Positions 10,694-22,975 of a stretch of 64,000 nt of DNA are shown here, piece after piece. A program made the translations under genes and the position numbers. The notes under the pieces are model-generated. The model searched no databases, was not told where the DNA came from, and saw only the letters and a program-made list of their open reading frames with translations. Source of the stretch: Venturia oleaginea (Eukaryota > Ascomycota > Dothideomycetes > Venturiales > Venturiaceae). Every line of letters starts with the position of its first letter. The stretch's first letter is position 1. The DNA lies in NCBI GenBank assembly GCA_013176395.1, contig JABMLP010000015.1, positions 248,001 through 312,000 on the forward strand. The letters run 5' to 3'.

Positions 10694-11320
10694 ATGGCAC
10701 CATTTCAAGATATGAAGCGTTGTTTCGACCCTGCCAGCGATGACTGGCGACCCGAGCATCAGGCGCCTACCACTATCGAACATCGATTGATGGCTACATG
10801 CAACCGATTATATCAAGAGTCGGAATTTGCACCGACTTTGGCCACGCAAAGATGCGGTTTTTATCTCCGTCCTACGCAGCCCGTAGGGTTATTGTATGCA
10901 AGGCAAATTGCTCTGTCACATCCCTTGCCGTTGTATCGCGTGGACAATCATCTGATACGCATCCCGCAAGCCTAGAAAGCTCACATCAAATCTATTATCA
11001 TCCGCGATGTAGGGTCGCTCAAACATTGTCCGCCTATCGAACTCGAACTCGGACACAATGTTTTCCATAACCTGCAATTCGGAGCAATTCAGCCTCGCCA
11101 CTTGACATTGATCAGGATCAACACACTATTGCATAAATTCTTTCTTGGAAAAATCAGAGAAGCAGTCTTCGAAGGTTGGCCTGAAAAGACTTTACATATG
11201 CCACCAGGTCTTCCGAGCAGTCTCGACACCATCACAATACTCTTCGACAACAGGATGTTGGGGGAAATGGTTATGTCAGAGACATTGAAGTCGTGGGAAC
11301 CCGTCTTGTTTGACAGATAA
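10694..11320 (+). pseudogene. ORF interrupted by a single TAG (unknown protein)
   Basis: Reading from ATG 10694, a coherent frame runs 93 codons to TAG (10973-10975), then continues in the same frame for 114 further codons without another stop until 11318-11320. The translation is protein-like on both sides (HRLMATCNRLYQESEFAPTL before, HLTLIRINTLLHKFF after), resembling fungal F-box/DUF-type sequences with LxxTCRxxYxEx motifs. Either a gene with one nonsense change, a readthrough or edited transcript, or a decaying copy. No intron removing the TAG was found. Confidence 0.45.
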
Positions 11321-12808
11321 AGACTCAAGTTCTATGGGCGATATGAGGGAGAACCTTGGAGGTGGCCCAATAACAATGATGTAAATTCGGAAAAGAATTT
11401 CGCGACCGCTCAATTGGTATGGAAGCGATGAGGGTTTGGCGATGTTTGGACGCCCCGGTCATCAAAGATGAATACCCACAAGCCTAGGTTTCCAGATCTC
11501 ACTGCTTAGCACCATCTGTGGGCAGCATGAGATGGCTTCTTCTGAACGCAAACCCTTCAGAAAGAGGTGCTATGGTCATTCAGATTGAGAGAACAAGACC
11601 ATAGCATCTTGTAGCTGGGGGTCAAAACTTAAAGCGGCGCCGACTCTTGGAATGATGTTGTGAGAGATGCTCAAGGAGACAACAACTGTATGGAAGCTTG
11701 ATAGTACGAAAGAGACTCGTTCGACTTTAGCTACAATACTATGAGACGTGTTCGCAAAGTTGTCTTCTCGTCAATACATCGTCGGTCCTTCAAAGAAACT
11801 GCCATCACCTACGCACATGAATGGAGTAAAAGCGAAGGTCACTGACATGTGTTTTTCTCCGTCCATGCCTTGGTGGTTTAAAATCGGACATTATACGGAT
11901 ACTTGCTCGATCGAGAGTCTGGACTGCGAGGCTTAATGGTGGAGATTGTTTCTCTTGGCGTGTCTGGATGGCGAAACATTTGCATTTGCATATACTTTAC
12001 CTCGAGCATCACACAAAGTATATCCTTATTAGAGCCATAAGCGAAGTGCAATATCTTGATTGATGCTTACAGAGTTGTTCTTGAAAGAGAATTGGACAAT
12101 TCCACGCGTTCGACCTCGAGAAGCTGATCGGCATTGACCCTCACCCTCCCCACGTCTGGATGAAAGGCTGGTCAGATCAATCTATTGCTTGTGCCAGGAT
12201 TGCTCATGCTTAAACATTCACTTTCATAGTGTTCGACGGGCCACGCGTTCACCCACAGTTCATCTATTCTCGAACTCTTCCTATGCGCGCACCATGCATT
12301 GTTGCTATTTTTGTCAGTTCAGTTCGCGCCATACCGCCAAGCAACCATAGCATCGGATATACCCTTTGTTTTCTCTTCCTCCGTTCAAGAATTATCCAAG
12401 TATCCGATGAGCCTACATCCACAGGGGGGGGGGGGTAGCATCTCACCATATAATTTCCTTAAATAACTCTATTATTTGTGCGGCGTTGTCGTCAAATAAC
12501 AGTGCTGTTGGACTACATACGACTGCCCGATAAGCAATCTACATCTCGCACCGGGCAACATTCCCCATGCCAGACAGATCACGTCGCCTTCATGGAGGGT
12601 TTACGCGCCTTGTAGCTTATAGATGGACGCTTGCCCTTGAGTAAAGGAACGTAAGCGCGGTTGCCGTTCTTTCGCACAGGTCTATCGCTACTCCTGGGTA
12701 GTGCAAGTCAGTATCTGTCGAAGCGTTTCTGATCTTCCTTCTGTTTTACACTCGAGTCACTCTTTTCTCTTATCATCTCACCTTACGGATTAGGTCTCGA
12801 CCAACACC
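11321..12808. other. Intergenic region, no gene seen
   Basis: About 1.5 kb of promoter-side sequence for the secreted oxidase, with no convincing ORF. It contains a run of 12 G at 12424-12435 and pyrimidine-rich tracts (12730-12780) before the ATG at 12809. Confidence 0.5.
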
Positions 12809-15157
12809 ATGAAGTCTGTTGCTTTACTATGGGGTCTGCAGGTCGTCGCCGCGGTACCCCAATTGCATTGGGGAAATGGGCTACCGAAGATCCCCCCCAG
12901 TAATCCTCGCGCACAGTTTGCGACCGATTGTAAGGTCACGGCGACTGATGCTGCGTGGCCAAAAGAAGATGTTTGGAAGAAAGCTATGCCTAAGGTTGCC
13001 GTCAAGGGCAATCTGAAGGCTGGAGTGACGGCACCGGATTATAAAGTTGCTGCTACGAATTTGCAAGAGGTTATGCAGGCGGTCAAGTTTGCTGCGGAGC
13101 ACAATGTGAGGTTGTCGGTTTTGAATTCGGGACATGGCATGTCATCTTCTTACTCGTGATCAGAAGCCATCAGTACTGATGTGTTTTTAGATTTCCTTGG
13201 TCGAAACGACGCAACCAGGTAGGCTGACCAAATCATACACTGCTATTCTGGATGACAAGTGCTTGACCCTCTATCAACATCGATAAATTTCTGGCAGTCT
13301 TTGAGGTTCAATGCTGCCAGGAATTTATTGAGATCGTTCTAACGTTGAGGGATTCGGAAAACATTTGAAGACCGCGTTTTTATAGAAAGAAAAAAAAAAA
13401 TGCTGACGCGCGTGCGAATAGTGGTCTACGTCTCAGCGTCGGAGACATTAAAGGTATTCGACTGACGAAGAAGTACACAGCGAATGCGACGGGTGTGCCA
13501 GCTTTGGGCGCCAATGAGAAGGCCGAGAAGATGACGATGGCTGCTGGAGACGAGGCTTTTGTAACATTTGGAGCTGGCATGTCGACACAATTGATCAACA
13601 ATGCTATTGCGCCCTCTGGACTGTTCACACTTGGCGCTGCTCACGGAGAAGTCGCCACTGCTGGTGGATGGGGACAGGCGGCCGGCCATTCACCCTTGGG
13701 ACCACGGTATGGACTTGGTGCTGACGCCGTGGTTGAATACAAGGTCGTAACAGCGGATGGAGAGTTGAAAGTGGCCAATGAGCAGAAAAATCCTGATTTG
13801 TTCTGGGCGCTGAGGGGTATGTTTCTACTACACCGTACAGCTCGAATTGACATGCTAATTTCATTTGTGCAGGCGGCGGAGGAGGAACATTTGGTGTAGT
13901 AACCGAAGCAACCGTCAAAGCCTTCCCATCCCCCAAACTCACAATAGCCTCCTGGTATCTAAACACAACAGACTTCAACGACCAGAAGTCCATCTACGCA
14001 CCCGCCGCCTACTTCCACTCCCTCATCCCCGATCTCGTCGAAAAGAATGGACAATCGGGATATTACTACCTCTTCCCCAATGCCATCAAGAGCGTCTTCC
14101 TCATGGCAGACAACGACGCTGGTGTTGACAAGGCAAAGGCAGTCTGGGAACCTGTCCTTGAGAAAATGACTACCTACCCTGGGATCAATAAGAAGACGCT
14201 TGTAGTGACTTATAACGACATGCCAAATTACAAGGCTTTCTTCGACGCGGCGTTTGGTTCTATTGAGGAAATGGCGAATATGCCCGGTATGAACGGTATG
14301 AAGACAAGACGAGAAGAGCCACCACTTTTCCGTCGCTTCTTTGACGAAGCGGGGATTGCCAAGCGTCATGAGCCGGATGAGAAGGGGATGGCGAGTGCAG
14401 AGATTAAACCACAGGGAATTAGTCCTATGGACTCGAGGCTATTGAGTCGCGAACACCTTGTTAATCCTGGATTAGCGGAGGCCTTGGAAAAGGCGATGCC
14501 AATGACGAAGGAGGGACAGTTGAGAGGCAACGTCGTTGGTGGGAATAAAGTGTTTACGACGGGGAATGCGACGGCCGTTACGCCGGCTTGGAGGAAGGCG
14601 TATGTGCATCTCATTGCTACGGGACAGGGTGTTCCAGACGCTAGTTCCTTAAAGTTGTTGGCGAAGGATTCGGGGGCTTATTCCAATGAGGTGAGTTCTC
14701 CCCTCCCCCTCCTCATCTTCCAGGCGAATAAATGAAAAGGAGAAAGACTAGCCACTAACACCCACAGGCATCCCGAACACAGGAATCCTGGAAAACAGCC
14801 TTCTGGGGCACAAACTACGAAAAACTCTCCCAGATCAAAACGAAATACGATCCCAAAGGCCTGTTCTGGGTCAGTCCGGGGATCGGCGCGGATAAATTCT
14901 CGGTGCAAGACGGGAAGGTGTGTCGGGTTGCGCCTGTTGCTATGGCGAGGTATGCCACTGTGGCGCCGGAGACGGATAATAAGAATTTGGCGCCTGGGGG
15001 AGAGAGCAATGCTGATGGGGATGGGTTTCCCTTGTTGTGGGTTGGGGGGAAGATTGTGGAGAGGCCGAAGAAGGGGAAGTATGCTGGTGCTGAGACGTCG
15101 GCGCCGGCGCCTGTTGCTGTTGTGCCTGTGAGTGCGGGTCTGGGGATGGGGTTGTAA
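12809..15157 (+). CDS. Secreted FAD-linked oxidase (VAO/BBE-like)
   Basis: Five exons: 12809-13136, 13191-13218, 13422-13816, 13873-14690 and 14768-15157, giving 652 aa. A signal peptide (MKSVALLWGLQVVAA) suggests export. The FAD_binding_4 fold is clear: NSGHDFLGR, where His109 is the expected covalent flavin attachment site; FTLGAAHGEVATAGGWGQAA; and WALRGGGGGTFGVVTEA. The C-terminus has the BBE-type strand YDPKGLFWVSPG. The second flavin-linking Cys of bicovalent BBE enzymes is not visible, so mono-covalent attachment is likely. Known family chemistry is oxidation of sugars, alcohols or small metabolites with H2O2 release; the substrate is unknown. Oddities: intron 1 needs a GC donor (GCATGT at 13137) to keep frame and join GH to DFLGR, and intron 2 (203 nt) carries a foldback element. 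Confidence 0.9.
13261..13355 (-). repeat. Foldback element copy 3 (inside an intron)
   Basis: Lies wholly within intron 2 of the flavo-oxidase. Arms CGATAAATTTCTGGCAG (13281-13297) and CTGCCAGGAATTTATTG (13314-13330) pair at 15 of 17 positions. The outer parts (CCCTCTATCAAC; AACGTTGAGGGATTC) match copies 4 and 5. The splice sites of the host intron are outside the element. Confidence 0.75.
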
Positions 15158-16509
15158 GATTAAGTGTGGGCAGGAGGGAATTTCTTGTATATACTTTGAC
15201 GAGAAATGAGTCTTGTTTTGAGAAGATATTTACCGGTGGGATTGAGTGATGAATGGAAAAAATTGTTCGGGCTCTCAGATGGTAAAGCTGACGGGATTGT
15301 CGATCCCGTTTAACCGGTATACTATCTTACATTCTCTTCATAAGCCTCGAATTCCTCATGTTACCACAAATCCCAAGTTCACAGGTTTATTGTCGTTTGT
15401 GCATATACCCGGATGGGCATTAATGGCTAAAAATCGGAGAGGGCGTCCCCGATACTTTCAAAGACCTACCAAGCTACGTTAGGATAGTTCTCTACATCCC
15501 TTATCTGGTCCGTGGTTTCTTATTCCAATCACACATTGGCAGCGTGGGCATCTCAACTACCAGCCACAAACTGTGTCTGTGCCCTTCTGAACGAGCCTAA
15601 CGAGGGGACTCCGAATCACTCCCATACCGCTGAAAACCAGATAAGGCATTACCTAAGAAAATCTGTAGGTAGGTCTCCTTTACTATAAATGAACGGAAAC
15701 GAGTGGGGCGAAGATCTGAATCACGGGCAAACTCTCATCATCTGATTTTTGGAAAAAGTCAACTCGAAAAATCTACATACAGTAAGAAATGTCCGGGTCG
15801 ATGTATGTACGAAACGACGATATCGTAAACCTTCCAGATTGTACCATACTCCCATCTTGTTGTCTTTCCCATAAAGTACTAGCTCAAAAGCAGATGATGT
15901 ACCGGAGCACCATGGAAAAACTCACGGGATACCGTTACTCCATCCCGCCAAACCAAGATCATCGCAAACCGACCCCATCCCATCCCCGGATCTAGTTCTC
16001 TTCGGCCGTAGAATGCCGAAGCCCTCATCACGTGCGGGGAAACGGGTTCGGCCGCCTCCCTTTTTGAGAAGACGTTGCCGGGGTATATGGCCGGTTTGAG
16101 CGAGGCTCCAGGAAATAACGAGCGCAGATACGGATCAAAGAGCAAGGATGCAGGTATAGACGTAGGCAAGACGTGGGAGAAATTGTTCGGGCTGGGGGCT
16201 TGGCTGCTAGGGCTTTTGTTGGAGATCCCCGAGGTTGTGGGGTGACAGGCTTTCTGGCAGGAGACAGGGGAGGAGACTTGTCCTTGTAGAAGGTGGGTGT
16301 GGGGAAAGGCTGGACATGTGTTGTTATTTGGTATTGATGCCAGCCTGGCACCCAGTATCAGGTTCTCGTGTGAGCTGTGACCTTTGTTCAATGATGTTTT
16401 TGCGATTCCGCTTTCAAAAGGCTAAGGCGATTGGTGTTAAGATGATATTACCTTGCTTGGTAGGACCGATCTGAGATGTATTACTCCGCCGCCAATCTGA
16501 CTGTCATAT
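15158..16509. other. Convergent intergenic region
   Basis: The 1.35 kb between the 3' ends of the oxidase and the VOC gene. A Ser/Pro-rich minus-strand ORF (15879-16391) exists but has no recognisable domain, so no gene is called. Confidence 0.5.
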
Positions 16510-17010
16510 TCATGCACCCTTCGCTGGCGGTGTAGCCGGTTTTGTGAGAGATGCCAGGGAGTTGAATTCCAATAGATATCCATCGGGATCACGAGCAAAC
16601 CCAGTCGGAATAGTCAGGTTCCCAAGCTTCCCAGTCCCTGGTTCCATCACAACCTCCCTGCCATCCTTCTTGACCGCGTCGAAAGCGGTCTTGATGTTGT
16701 CGACGTAAAACACCAACTTGATGCGCGATTTCGGCGTCGCTTGTGGGGTCTTGTACTGCATAAGCACGATCGAAGAGCCAGAGTTTGGCACAGGGTGATT
16801 GAGGACTATTTCATCGAAGATTGGAGTGTTGTATTTCATGCCTGAATCTTTCATGCCGAGTACATTCATGTAGAATTTCCGGGCGCGGGCCAGGTCGGCG
16901 ACTTCGATACCGATGGCTCCCAGCTTTGATGGTGCTTGAGCTAGAGTCGGTGTGACGGTGGTAAGGAGGAGCGCAATTGTAAGCGACAGTGGTGAGGTTG
17001 AAGGCCTCAT
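16510..17010 (-). CDS. Secreted VOC-fold (glyoxalase/bleomycin-resistance-like) protein
   Basis: Single exon, 166 aa. A clear signal peptide (PLSLTIALLLTTVTPTLAQA) precedes one VOC module: KLGAIGIEVADLARARKFYM, LGMKDSG, KLVFYVDNIKTAFDAVKKDG and GFARDPDGYLLEFNSL. The final strand supplies the conserved metal-ligand Glu (GYLLEF). The usual first-strand His ligand (HVxLxV) is replaced here (GAIGIEV), so metal binding may be altered or absent. VOC proteins are normally cytosolic glyoxalase I, dioxygenases or binding proteins; a secreted form in fungi is less common. It converges on a secreted oxidase, though no joint role is shown. A TATATATTTA motif lies about 60 bp upstream on the minus strand. 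Confidence 0.88.
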   Translation of the reverse strand: MRPSTSPLSLTIALLLTTVTPTLAQAPSKLGAIGIEVADLARARKFYMNVLGMKDSGMKYNTPIFDEIVLNHPVPNSGSSIVLMQYKTPQATPKSRIKLVFYVDNIKTAFDAVKKDGREVVMEPGTGKLGNLTIPTGFARDPDGYLLEFNSLASLTKPATPPAKGA

Positions 17011-17950
17011 GCTTGCGATTCTCTGGACGGCGCGGAACGAGGCGCATGAAGGAGATGACTTGCTGCTCTATATATTTACCATGACAAGATGACGAAAAGT
17101 TTTCTCCACGTGTCGGCGGACCAGCTTTCCACTTGCAGTAATCATTTCGGTTTTGGTAAGGTACTATCGACAAGGCTGTTTTGGACGGGACCCTGCCACG
17201 CCATGAGCAGAGTGCGAAGCCGCGATAGGGTGCACGGAGTTATTCTGTGTAGGGTAATAAAGTACTACTTTCAGCTACCTTAGCGAGGTCTTAGTCATTG
17301 GCTGAATACGGTGTTTCGATGCTGACCGAGGCCGTAAAGAGAGGTCGATGCGAATATCCGCAACGCAACAACTCGAAAAGGAAGTTCGACAGCCAGGAGC
17401 AGGTGAAAGCGGAGAAAACGAGCGAAAATGGACATGTTTGCAGATGATGTTTGCAGATGCCGGTCTTGCGTATACTGAGCACAATCTCGGAGGCCACTCT
17501 CTCTTCATACGTATTATACCATGAGAGGGATTCGACTGGTTCATGGCGGTAATACCGCCTACTGTAAGTAAGCGACTCGGCCATAGCAGAGCATCCGGAT
17601 TCCGGAAATCGGCTACGGCAGCACGTCGGCGACGAATTAAGCCTGAGAAGCGAAGCGATCCGTGACGAGATGGTTTGAGTGCAATATGGGAGCATAATAA
17701 GAAGTCCTTGCGATGCGGAAAATAAGCTGTAGTGAGGACGAAATGAGGCCCTCCCAAAACCATACCTTATGGTAGCGTTTCGGCCCACGATGGGGTGTCG
17801 CACTCGCGCTTTTTTGGAATAAAGTTTTGATATCCTGCGGCACGAAAGCTTGCATGTTTGACCTCTCTTCCTCGTGTTAGGTCTATCCTTTGTCACATCT
17901 TGCGCCTCCGTGAGAGGAGAGAATCTTGAAGTGAGGGATTTGGCATCACC
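17011..17950. other. Divergent promoter region, no gene seen
   Basis: Lies between the divergent VOC and 17951 genes. Long minus-strand ORFs here overlap the start of the plus-strand gene and look like chance frames. Confidence 0.5.
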
Positions 17951-18517
17951 ATGACATCGCCCTTGCAGAGGAAGCTTTTTGAAAGCCATGTCACCAGCAC
18001 TCCCTCTTGGATCGACCTCCTACCCCAACTTCCCATCGACCTTGGTGACTATACTTCATTTCTCACCAGCTATAGTGAGACAGTCCTCTCCCCGCCTGAA
18101 GATCAACTACGAATTGAAGACCTGTTTGAAGACGAGCTCTTCGAAGACATCAAAGAAGAACCAACAGACATACCGACAGACATAGACCCGGACGCAGTCA
18201 TGTCCAACAACCAGCAAATCTCATATTCTCAATCCTATTCCAGCTCGACATTCACAAGCTCGTCGAATGGCGGAGCCCCACAAACCTGGCGAAGCACCGA
18301 GTCAACGTCGTCAAATCCTCACGGATCCACTTTTCATCGAACTTCGAAGGAACCAGGACAGCTTCTAACGCAAGAGACGTTGCGGCTCGATGGATCAGGA
18401 AAATTGATTGGGGAGCAACCAGCGACGTCGGGCCGGATCAAACATGTCAGCGAGGCGGATAAGAGATATGAGGAGCGCATGGAAGAGGAGTACGCAAAGC
18501 GTGAAGAAGGAGCATGA
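17951..18517 (+). CDS. Conserved-looking small hypothetical protein
   Basis: Single exon, 188 aa. The N-terminal half is acidic (EDLFEDELFEDIKEEPTD). The middle is Ser/Thr/Tyr-rich (SYSQSYSSSTFTSSS...HRTSKEPGQLL) and the end is charged and helical (RIKHVSEADKRYEERMEEEY). The order SYSSS repeats, then an RTSKEPG-like turn, then a short charged tail faintly resembles myeloid-leukaemia-factor-like proteins; this is a suggestion only. The ATG at 17951 follows TCACC and is the first in frame. No signal peptide or TM segment. Function unknown. Confidence 0.7.
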   Translation: MTSPLQRKLFESHVTSTPSWIDLLPQLPIDLGDYTSFLTSYSETVLSPPEDQLRIEDLFEDELFEDIKEEPTDIPTDIDPDAVMSNNQQISYSQSYSSSTFTSSSNGGAPQTWRSTESTSSNPHGSTFHRTSKEPGQLLTQETLRLDGSGKLIGEQPATSGRIKHVSEADKRYEERMEEEYAKREEGA

Positions 18518-19227
18518 ATTGAGAATACTGGATTATTTCGCAATGAACGTTACTTTGTTACCTAGAGCATCAGATTATATCGGATGGCATTGGCGTTATG
18601 ACTAGGCTGAGAAGGGTTTTGGAGAGGCATTTTTAACACCAGCACTTAGGCCTGATGGTTAGCAAAATGGACACATACCTAATGAATTCCTTGATCGACT
18701 ATGACCACTGAAACTGACGACGAGTAATGGATGGCTTGATGTTTTTGATTGACAAGCACCGAAAACGCTGCCGATTGTGTGGCGGGGATGAGAAACACGG
18801 ATGTGGCGTCGATTTTGGGACTCCTAAGCAGCGAAGAGGAGATGTTACTCTAGAAAAGATATATAGACGGCCTGTGTAGCTGTCCGGGCGTTGATTGTCT
18901 GCGGATAGCTGCTTGCGCTTTGCGGAAGAGAATTCGGATGACCAATACCATAGTGAAGTTCTGGAATGTAGGCCTGCAAGCTTGCATCTGACTAGCAATA
19001 GAATACACCGTGTTATCATTGATTAGCGAAACACCTGGAATCTCAGGAAAGACACAAGTGTCCTTAACTGTCCATGCTTCTGACTGTAGCCGCTCTCTGT
19101 CCCTAGTCATCTCCATCACCACTTTCTTCTCCGACGAGTAGAACCTCGACGAACACAGGCCATCGACGATATCAAGCTTCGACCTCAACCTCACCCTGGC
19201 GACGAGCGCGCAGAAACAACAATCGCA
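18518..19227. other. Intergenic region, no gene seen
   Basis: The 3' flank of the 17951 gene and 5' leader of the Ca2+-ATPase; only short ORFs without motifs. Confidence 0.5.
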
Positions 19228-22200
19228 ATGGATGATGCTTTCGTAAGGCCGGTGCAGGATATCCTGAAGCACTTCCAGGTCTCGGAGAGCAAAGGTCTTT
19301 CAGCAAACAGAGTAGAAGCGCAAAGAAAGCAGTTCGGTCCCAATGGTGGGTCATCCAGCAAGAATATGCTACTACGAGAGAGTTTGCTAACATACATTCA
19401 GCTCTTCCAGAGGAACCGCCGACTCCTCTATGGGAACTCATTCTCGAGCAGTTCAAGGACCAGCTGGTTCTGATTCTCCTTGGCTCCGCCGCCGTGTCCT
19501 TCGTTTTGGCTGTGTTTGAAGGTGGGGAAGGCTGGACCGCGTTCGTCGACCCAGCTGTTGTATGTATTGTCCGCAAGCTTTTTAGAGTATGCGTAGCTCA
19601 TTGCTCATTTCCTAGATTCTCACCATTTTGATCCTCAACGCCGTTGTTGGTGTGTCGCAAGAAAGCAGCGCCGAAAAAGCTATTGCCGCCCTCCAAGAAT
19701 ACTCTGCCAACGAGGCCAAAGTCATACGCGATGGAATCACAAAACATGTCAAAGCTGATGAGCTGGTACCTGGAGACGTTGTTGTCATTGCCGTAGGAGA
19801 CAGGATACCAGCAGACTGCAGACTTCTCTCTGTCCAGAGCAATTCGTTCAGTGTGGATCAATCTATTCTTACAGGTGAAAGTGAAAGCGTTGGCAAGGAT
19901 ACAAAGGCCATCAAGGACAAAGAGGCTGTCAAGCAGGACCAGGTCAACATGCTCTTCTCAGGCACTACCGTCGTCACTGGACATGCGCACGCCGTGGTCG
20001 TTCTCACCGGACCCAATACCGCAATTGGAGACATCCACGACAGCATCACGTCCCAGATCTCGCAGCCCACGCCCCTCAAAGAAAAGCTGAATGACTTTGG
20101 TGACACGCTTGCAAAAGTGATTACCGTTATTTGCATCGTCGTTTGGTTGATCAACATCCAACACTTCAACGACCCAGCTCATGGAGGATGGACAAAGGGC
20201 GCAATCTACTACTTGAAGATTGCCGTCTCCCTCGGTGTCGCTGCTATTCCAGAGGGTCTGGCTGTCGTCATCACTACTTGCTTGGCTCTAGGAACTCGCA
20301 AAATGGCGGCCAAGAATGCTGTAGTCCGTAGCTTGCCCTCAGTTGAGACTCTGGGAAGCTGCAGCGTCATCTGTTCCGACAAAACCGGAACCATTACTAC
20401 CAACCAGATGAGTGTCAATAAAATCGTGTTCATTGGAGAGAACGGAGCTTCTCTAGAGGAAATTGATGTCGAAGGCACTAGCTTTGCGCCAGAAGGCAGG
20501 ATATCATTCAAAGGAAAGGCGCTCGATCACCCCGCAGCTGCTATGCCAACTTTGCTACAAGTCACAGAAATCGCAGCACTATGTAACGAGGCTCAGCTTT
20601 CGTATGACGTTAAGAATGGCACCTACAGCATTGTGGGAGAACCTACTGAAGGTGCTCTCCGTGTCTTGGTCGAAAAGATTGGTACACCACACACCGGATT
20701 CAATGGCGCAAGAGGTTCCCTTTCGCGTGAGCAACGTCTTCATTATCACAGCTCGTACTATGAGGAGCAGGCCACAAAGCTCGCCACCTACGAATTTTCA
20801 CGCGACAGGAAAAGCATGTCAGTTCTTGTTGAGGGTACTGACAAGAAGCAGAGACTTTTGGTAAAAGGAGCTACCGAGACCATTCTCAGCAGATGCACAC
20901 ACGCAATTGCTGGCCACAACGGAAAAAAGGTACAAATCACTCCCAAGATCACAAAATTGATCAACGATGAAATCTTGGAATATGGAAGACTCGGCCTCCG
21001 CGTCATGGCACTCGCAACTGTTGACGATATCACTGGCAATCCTCTCACCAAATCAGCGAAGACCACCCAGGATTACTCTAAACTCGAACAGAGAATGACA
21101 CTCGTCGGTCTCGTTGGTATGCTAGATCCCCCACGTCCAGAAGCTGCTGGCGCCATCAGAAAATGTAGAGATGCTGGAATCCGCGTGGTTGTCATCACTG
21201 GAGACAACAAGGCTACCGCTGAGACGATTTGCCGACAGATCGGAGTCTTCGGTCCGGATGAGGATTTGACTGGCAAGAGCTATACTGGCAGAGAATTCGA
21301 TGAGCTGAGCGAGAGCGAGCAGCTCGCAGCAGCCAAACGCGCATCTTTATTTTCCCGCACCGAGCCAACCCATAAGTCTAAACTTGTTGACCTACTCCAA
21401 TCGGCTGGCGAAGTTGTAGCCATGACTGGTGACGGTGTCAACGATGCTCCAGCTCTGAAGAAAGCTGACATTGGTGTTGCCATGGGTTCCGGTACTGATG
21501 TCGCCCGACTCGCTTCTGATATGATCCTCGCCGACAACAACTTCGCAACCATCGAAAGTGCCGTCGAAGAGGGACGTTCCATCTACAACAACACCCAACA
21601 GTTCATCCGTTATCTCATCTCCTCAAACATTGGAGAAGTCGTGTCCATTTTCTTGACAGCAGCGGCTGGTATGCCTGAAGCACTCATCCCAGTCCAACTT
21701 CTATGGGTCAACCTGGTCACGGATGGTCTTCCAGCCACTGCTCTTTCTTTCAACCCCCCAGATCACGACATCATGAAGAGACAGCCAAGAAAGCGCGATG
21801 AGCCACTCATTAGCGGATGGCTGTTCTTCCGATACATGGTCATTGGAACGTATGTGGGTATCGCAACGGTCTTCGGATATGCATGGTGGTTCATGTACAA
21901 CTCCGAGGGCCCACAGATTACTCTACACCAACTCGTAAGTCTCTGATGCTCTTTTTGAATACGAGATGTTCTAACATACGATACAGACACACTTCCACAG
22001 TTGCTCCACTCAATTCGCTGAAATTGGATGCGGAATGTTCAGCAATGACATGTCTAAAGCAGCCTCAACTGTGTCTCTATCTATCCTAGTGGTGATTGAG
22101 ATGCTCAATGCCATGAATGCATTGTCATCCAGCGAGAGTCTCGTGACTCTACCATTATGGAAGAACATGATGCTCGTGTATGCAATCTGCCTGTCCATGG

Positions 22201-22418
22201 CATTGCACTTTGCGCTTCTCTACATTCCATTCCTTCAGAGCTTGTTCTCCATTGTCCCACTTAACTGGAACGAATGGAAGGCAGTTTTGTTGATTAGTGC
22301 GCCTATCATAGCCATTGACGAGGCTCTCAAATTCGCAGAGAGAGTATTGTACGTTCAAAAGCCGGCGAGGAATCTGAGCCTAAAAGGGTCTGCTAATGGG
22401 CATGCCAAGGCTGAGTAA
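19228..22418 (+). CDS. SERCA-type P2A Ca2+-transporting ATPase
   Basis: Four exons (19228-19345, 19402-19559, 19616-21934, 21987-22418) encode 1008 aa, the usual SERCA length. The N-terminal cation-ATPase domain ([40 protein letters not shown]) is followed by M1-M2, an actuator with TGES ([12 protein letters not shown]), M4 with PEGL, the phosphorylation motif [14 protein letters not shown] (Asp347), nucleotide-binding KGATETIL, hinge ITGDNKAT and [22 protein letters not shown]5/M6 carry the calcium ligands ([33 protein letters not shown]). No long C-terminal calmodulin-type tail, so it is an ER pump rather than a PMCA; it corresponds to the Neurospora NCA-1 class. It pumps Ca2+ from cytosol into the ER at the cost of ATP. 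All catalytic motifs are intact. Confidence 0.97.
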
Positions 22419-22975
22419 AAGATATCCCTTAGAAACTAGAGTAGTCATCAGGAGGAACATTTTCTGCATATCATCATGTATACTTAGTTATGGAGTTATA
22501 AATCGACTACTTCATCTGCGATTGATGTTTGTGCTATCAATATTGGTGATGATCTATGTGCTGCTTGTTGTATGGGGCTTGGAAGACTACAATGACGCGT
22601 GAATGAGTAGATTTCACAGTGATTCTACATGTATTTACAGGACCATAACAAAATCTGTTTCTATGGAGGAGTAGACCTACAATGATCTTGTCGTGATCTC
22701 CACAGCCACGACGATGGATTCGCGTATAAGTTCCTTTATTAGGAATGGTTCTCAGCCTCTCTCAACTGCCAGGGATGACGCCTCATGTCTTCCTGGACTG
22801 CTATTCATAGACACAGCCCCAAGACAGACGTGTCGAATGTAGAACAGCGACCCGGGAAGCTCGATTAGGAGCCATCTTCAATTGCCACCATAAACACTCC
22901 TCCAAATCGCGGTGCCCTTCATGGTGCCAAGTGAAGCTGAAGCAAAGCAAACCTCGCCGATTGCCCGTCGCCGCA
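22419..22975. other. Intergenic region, no gene seen
   Basis: A 557-bp spacer between the Ca2+-ATPase stop and the next ATG; 3' flank and promoter only. Confidence 0.5.

Noticed and set aside
12424..12435. Run of 12 G as a possible quadruplex or regulatory site
   Set aside because: Single homopolymer run, prone to sequencing error; no further G-tracts for a quadruplex.
15879..16391. Ser/Pro-rich minus-strand ORF of 170 codons
   Set aside because: No domain, no intron structure and composition expected by chance in GC-rich spacer; insufficient support.
17275..17989. Long minus-strand ORFs (162 and 232 codons) antisense to the 17951 gene start
   Set aside because: They overlap each other in different frames and lack domains, so they look like chance frames.
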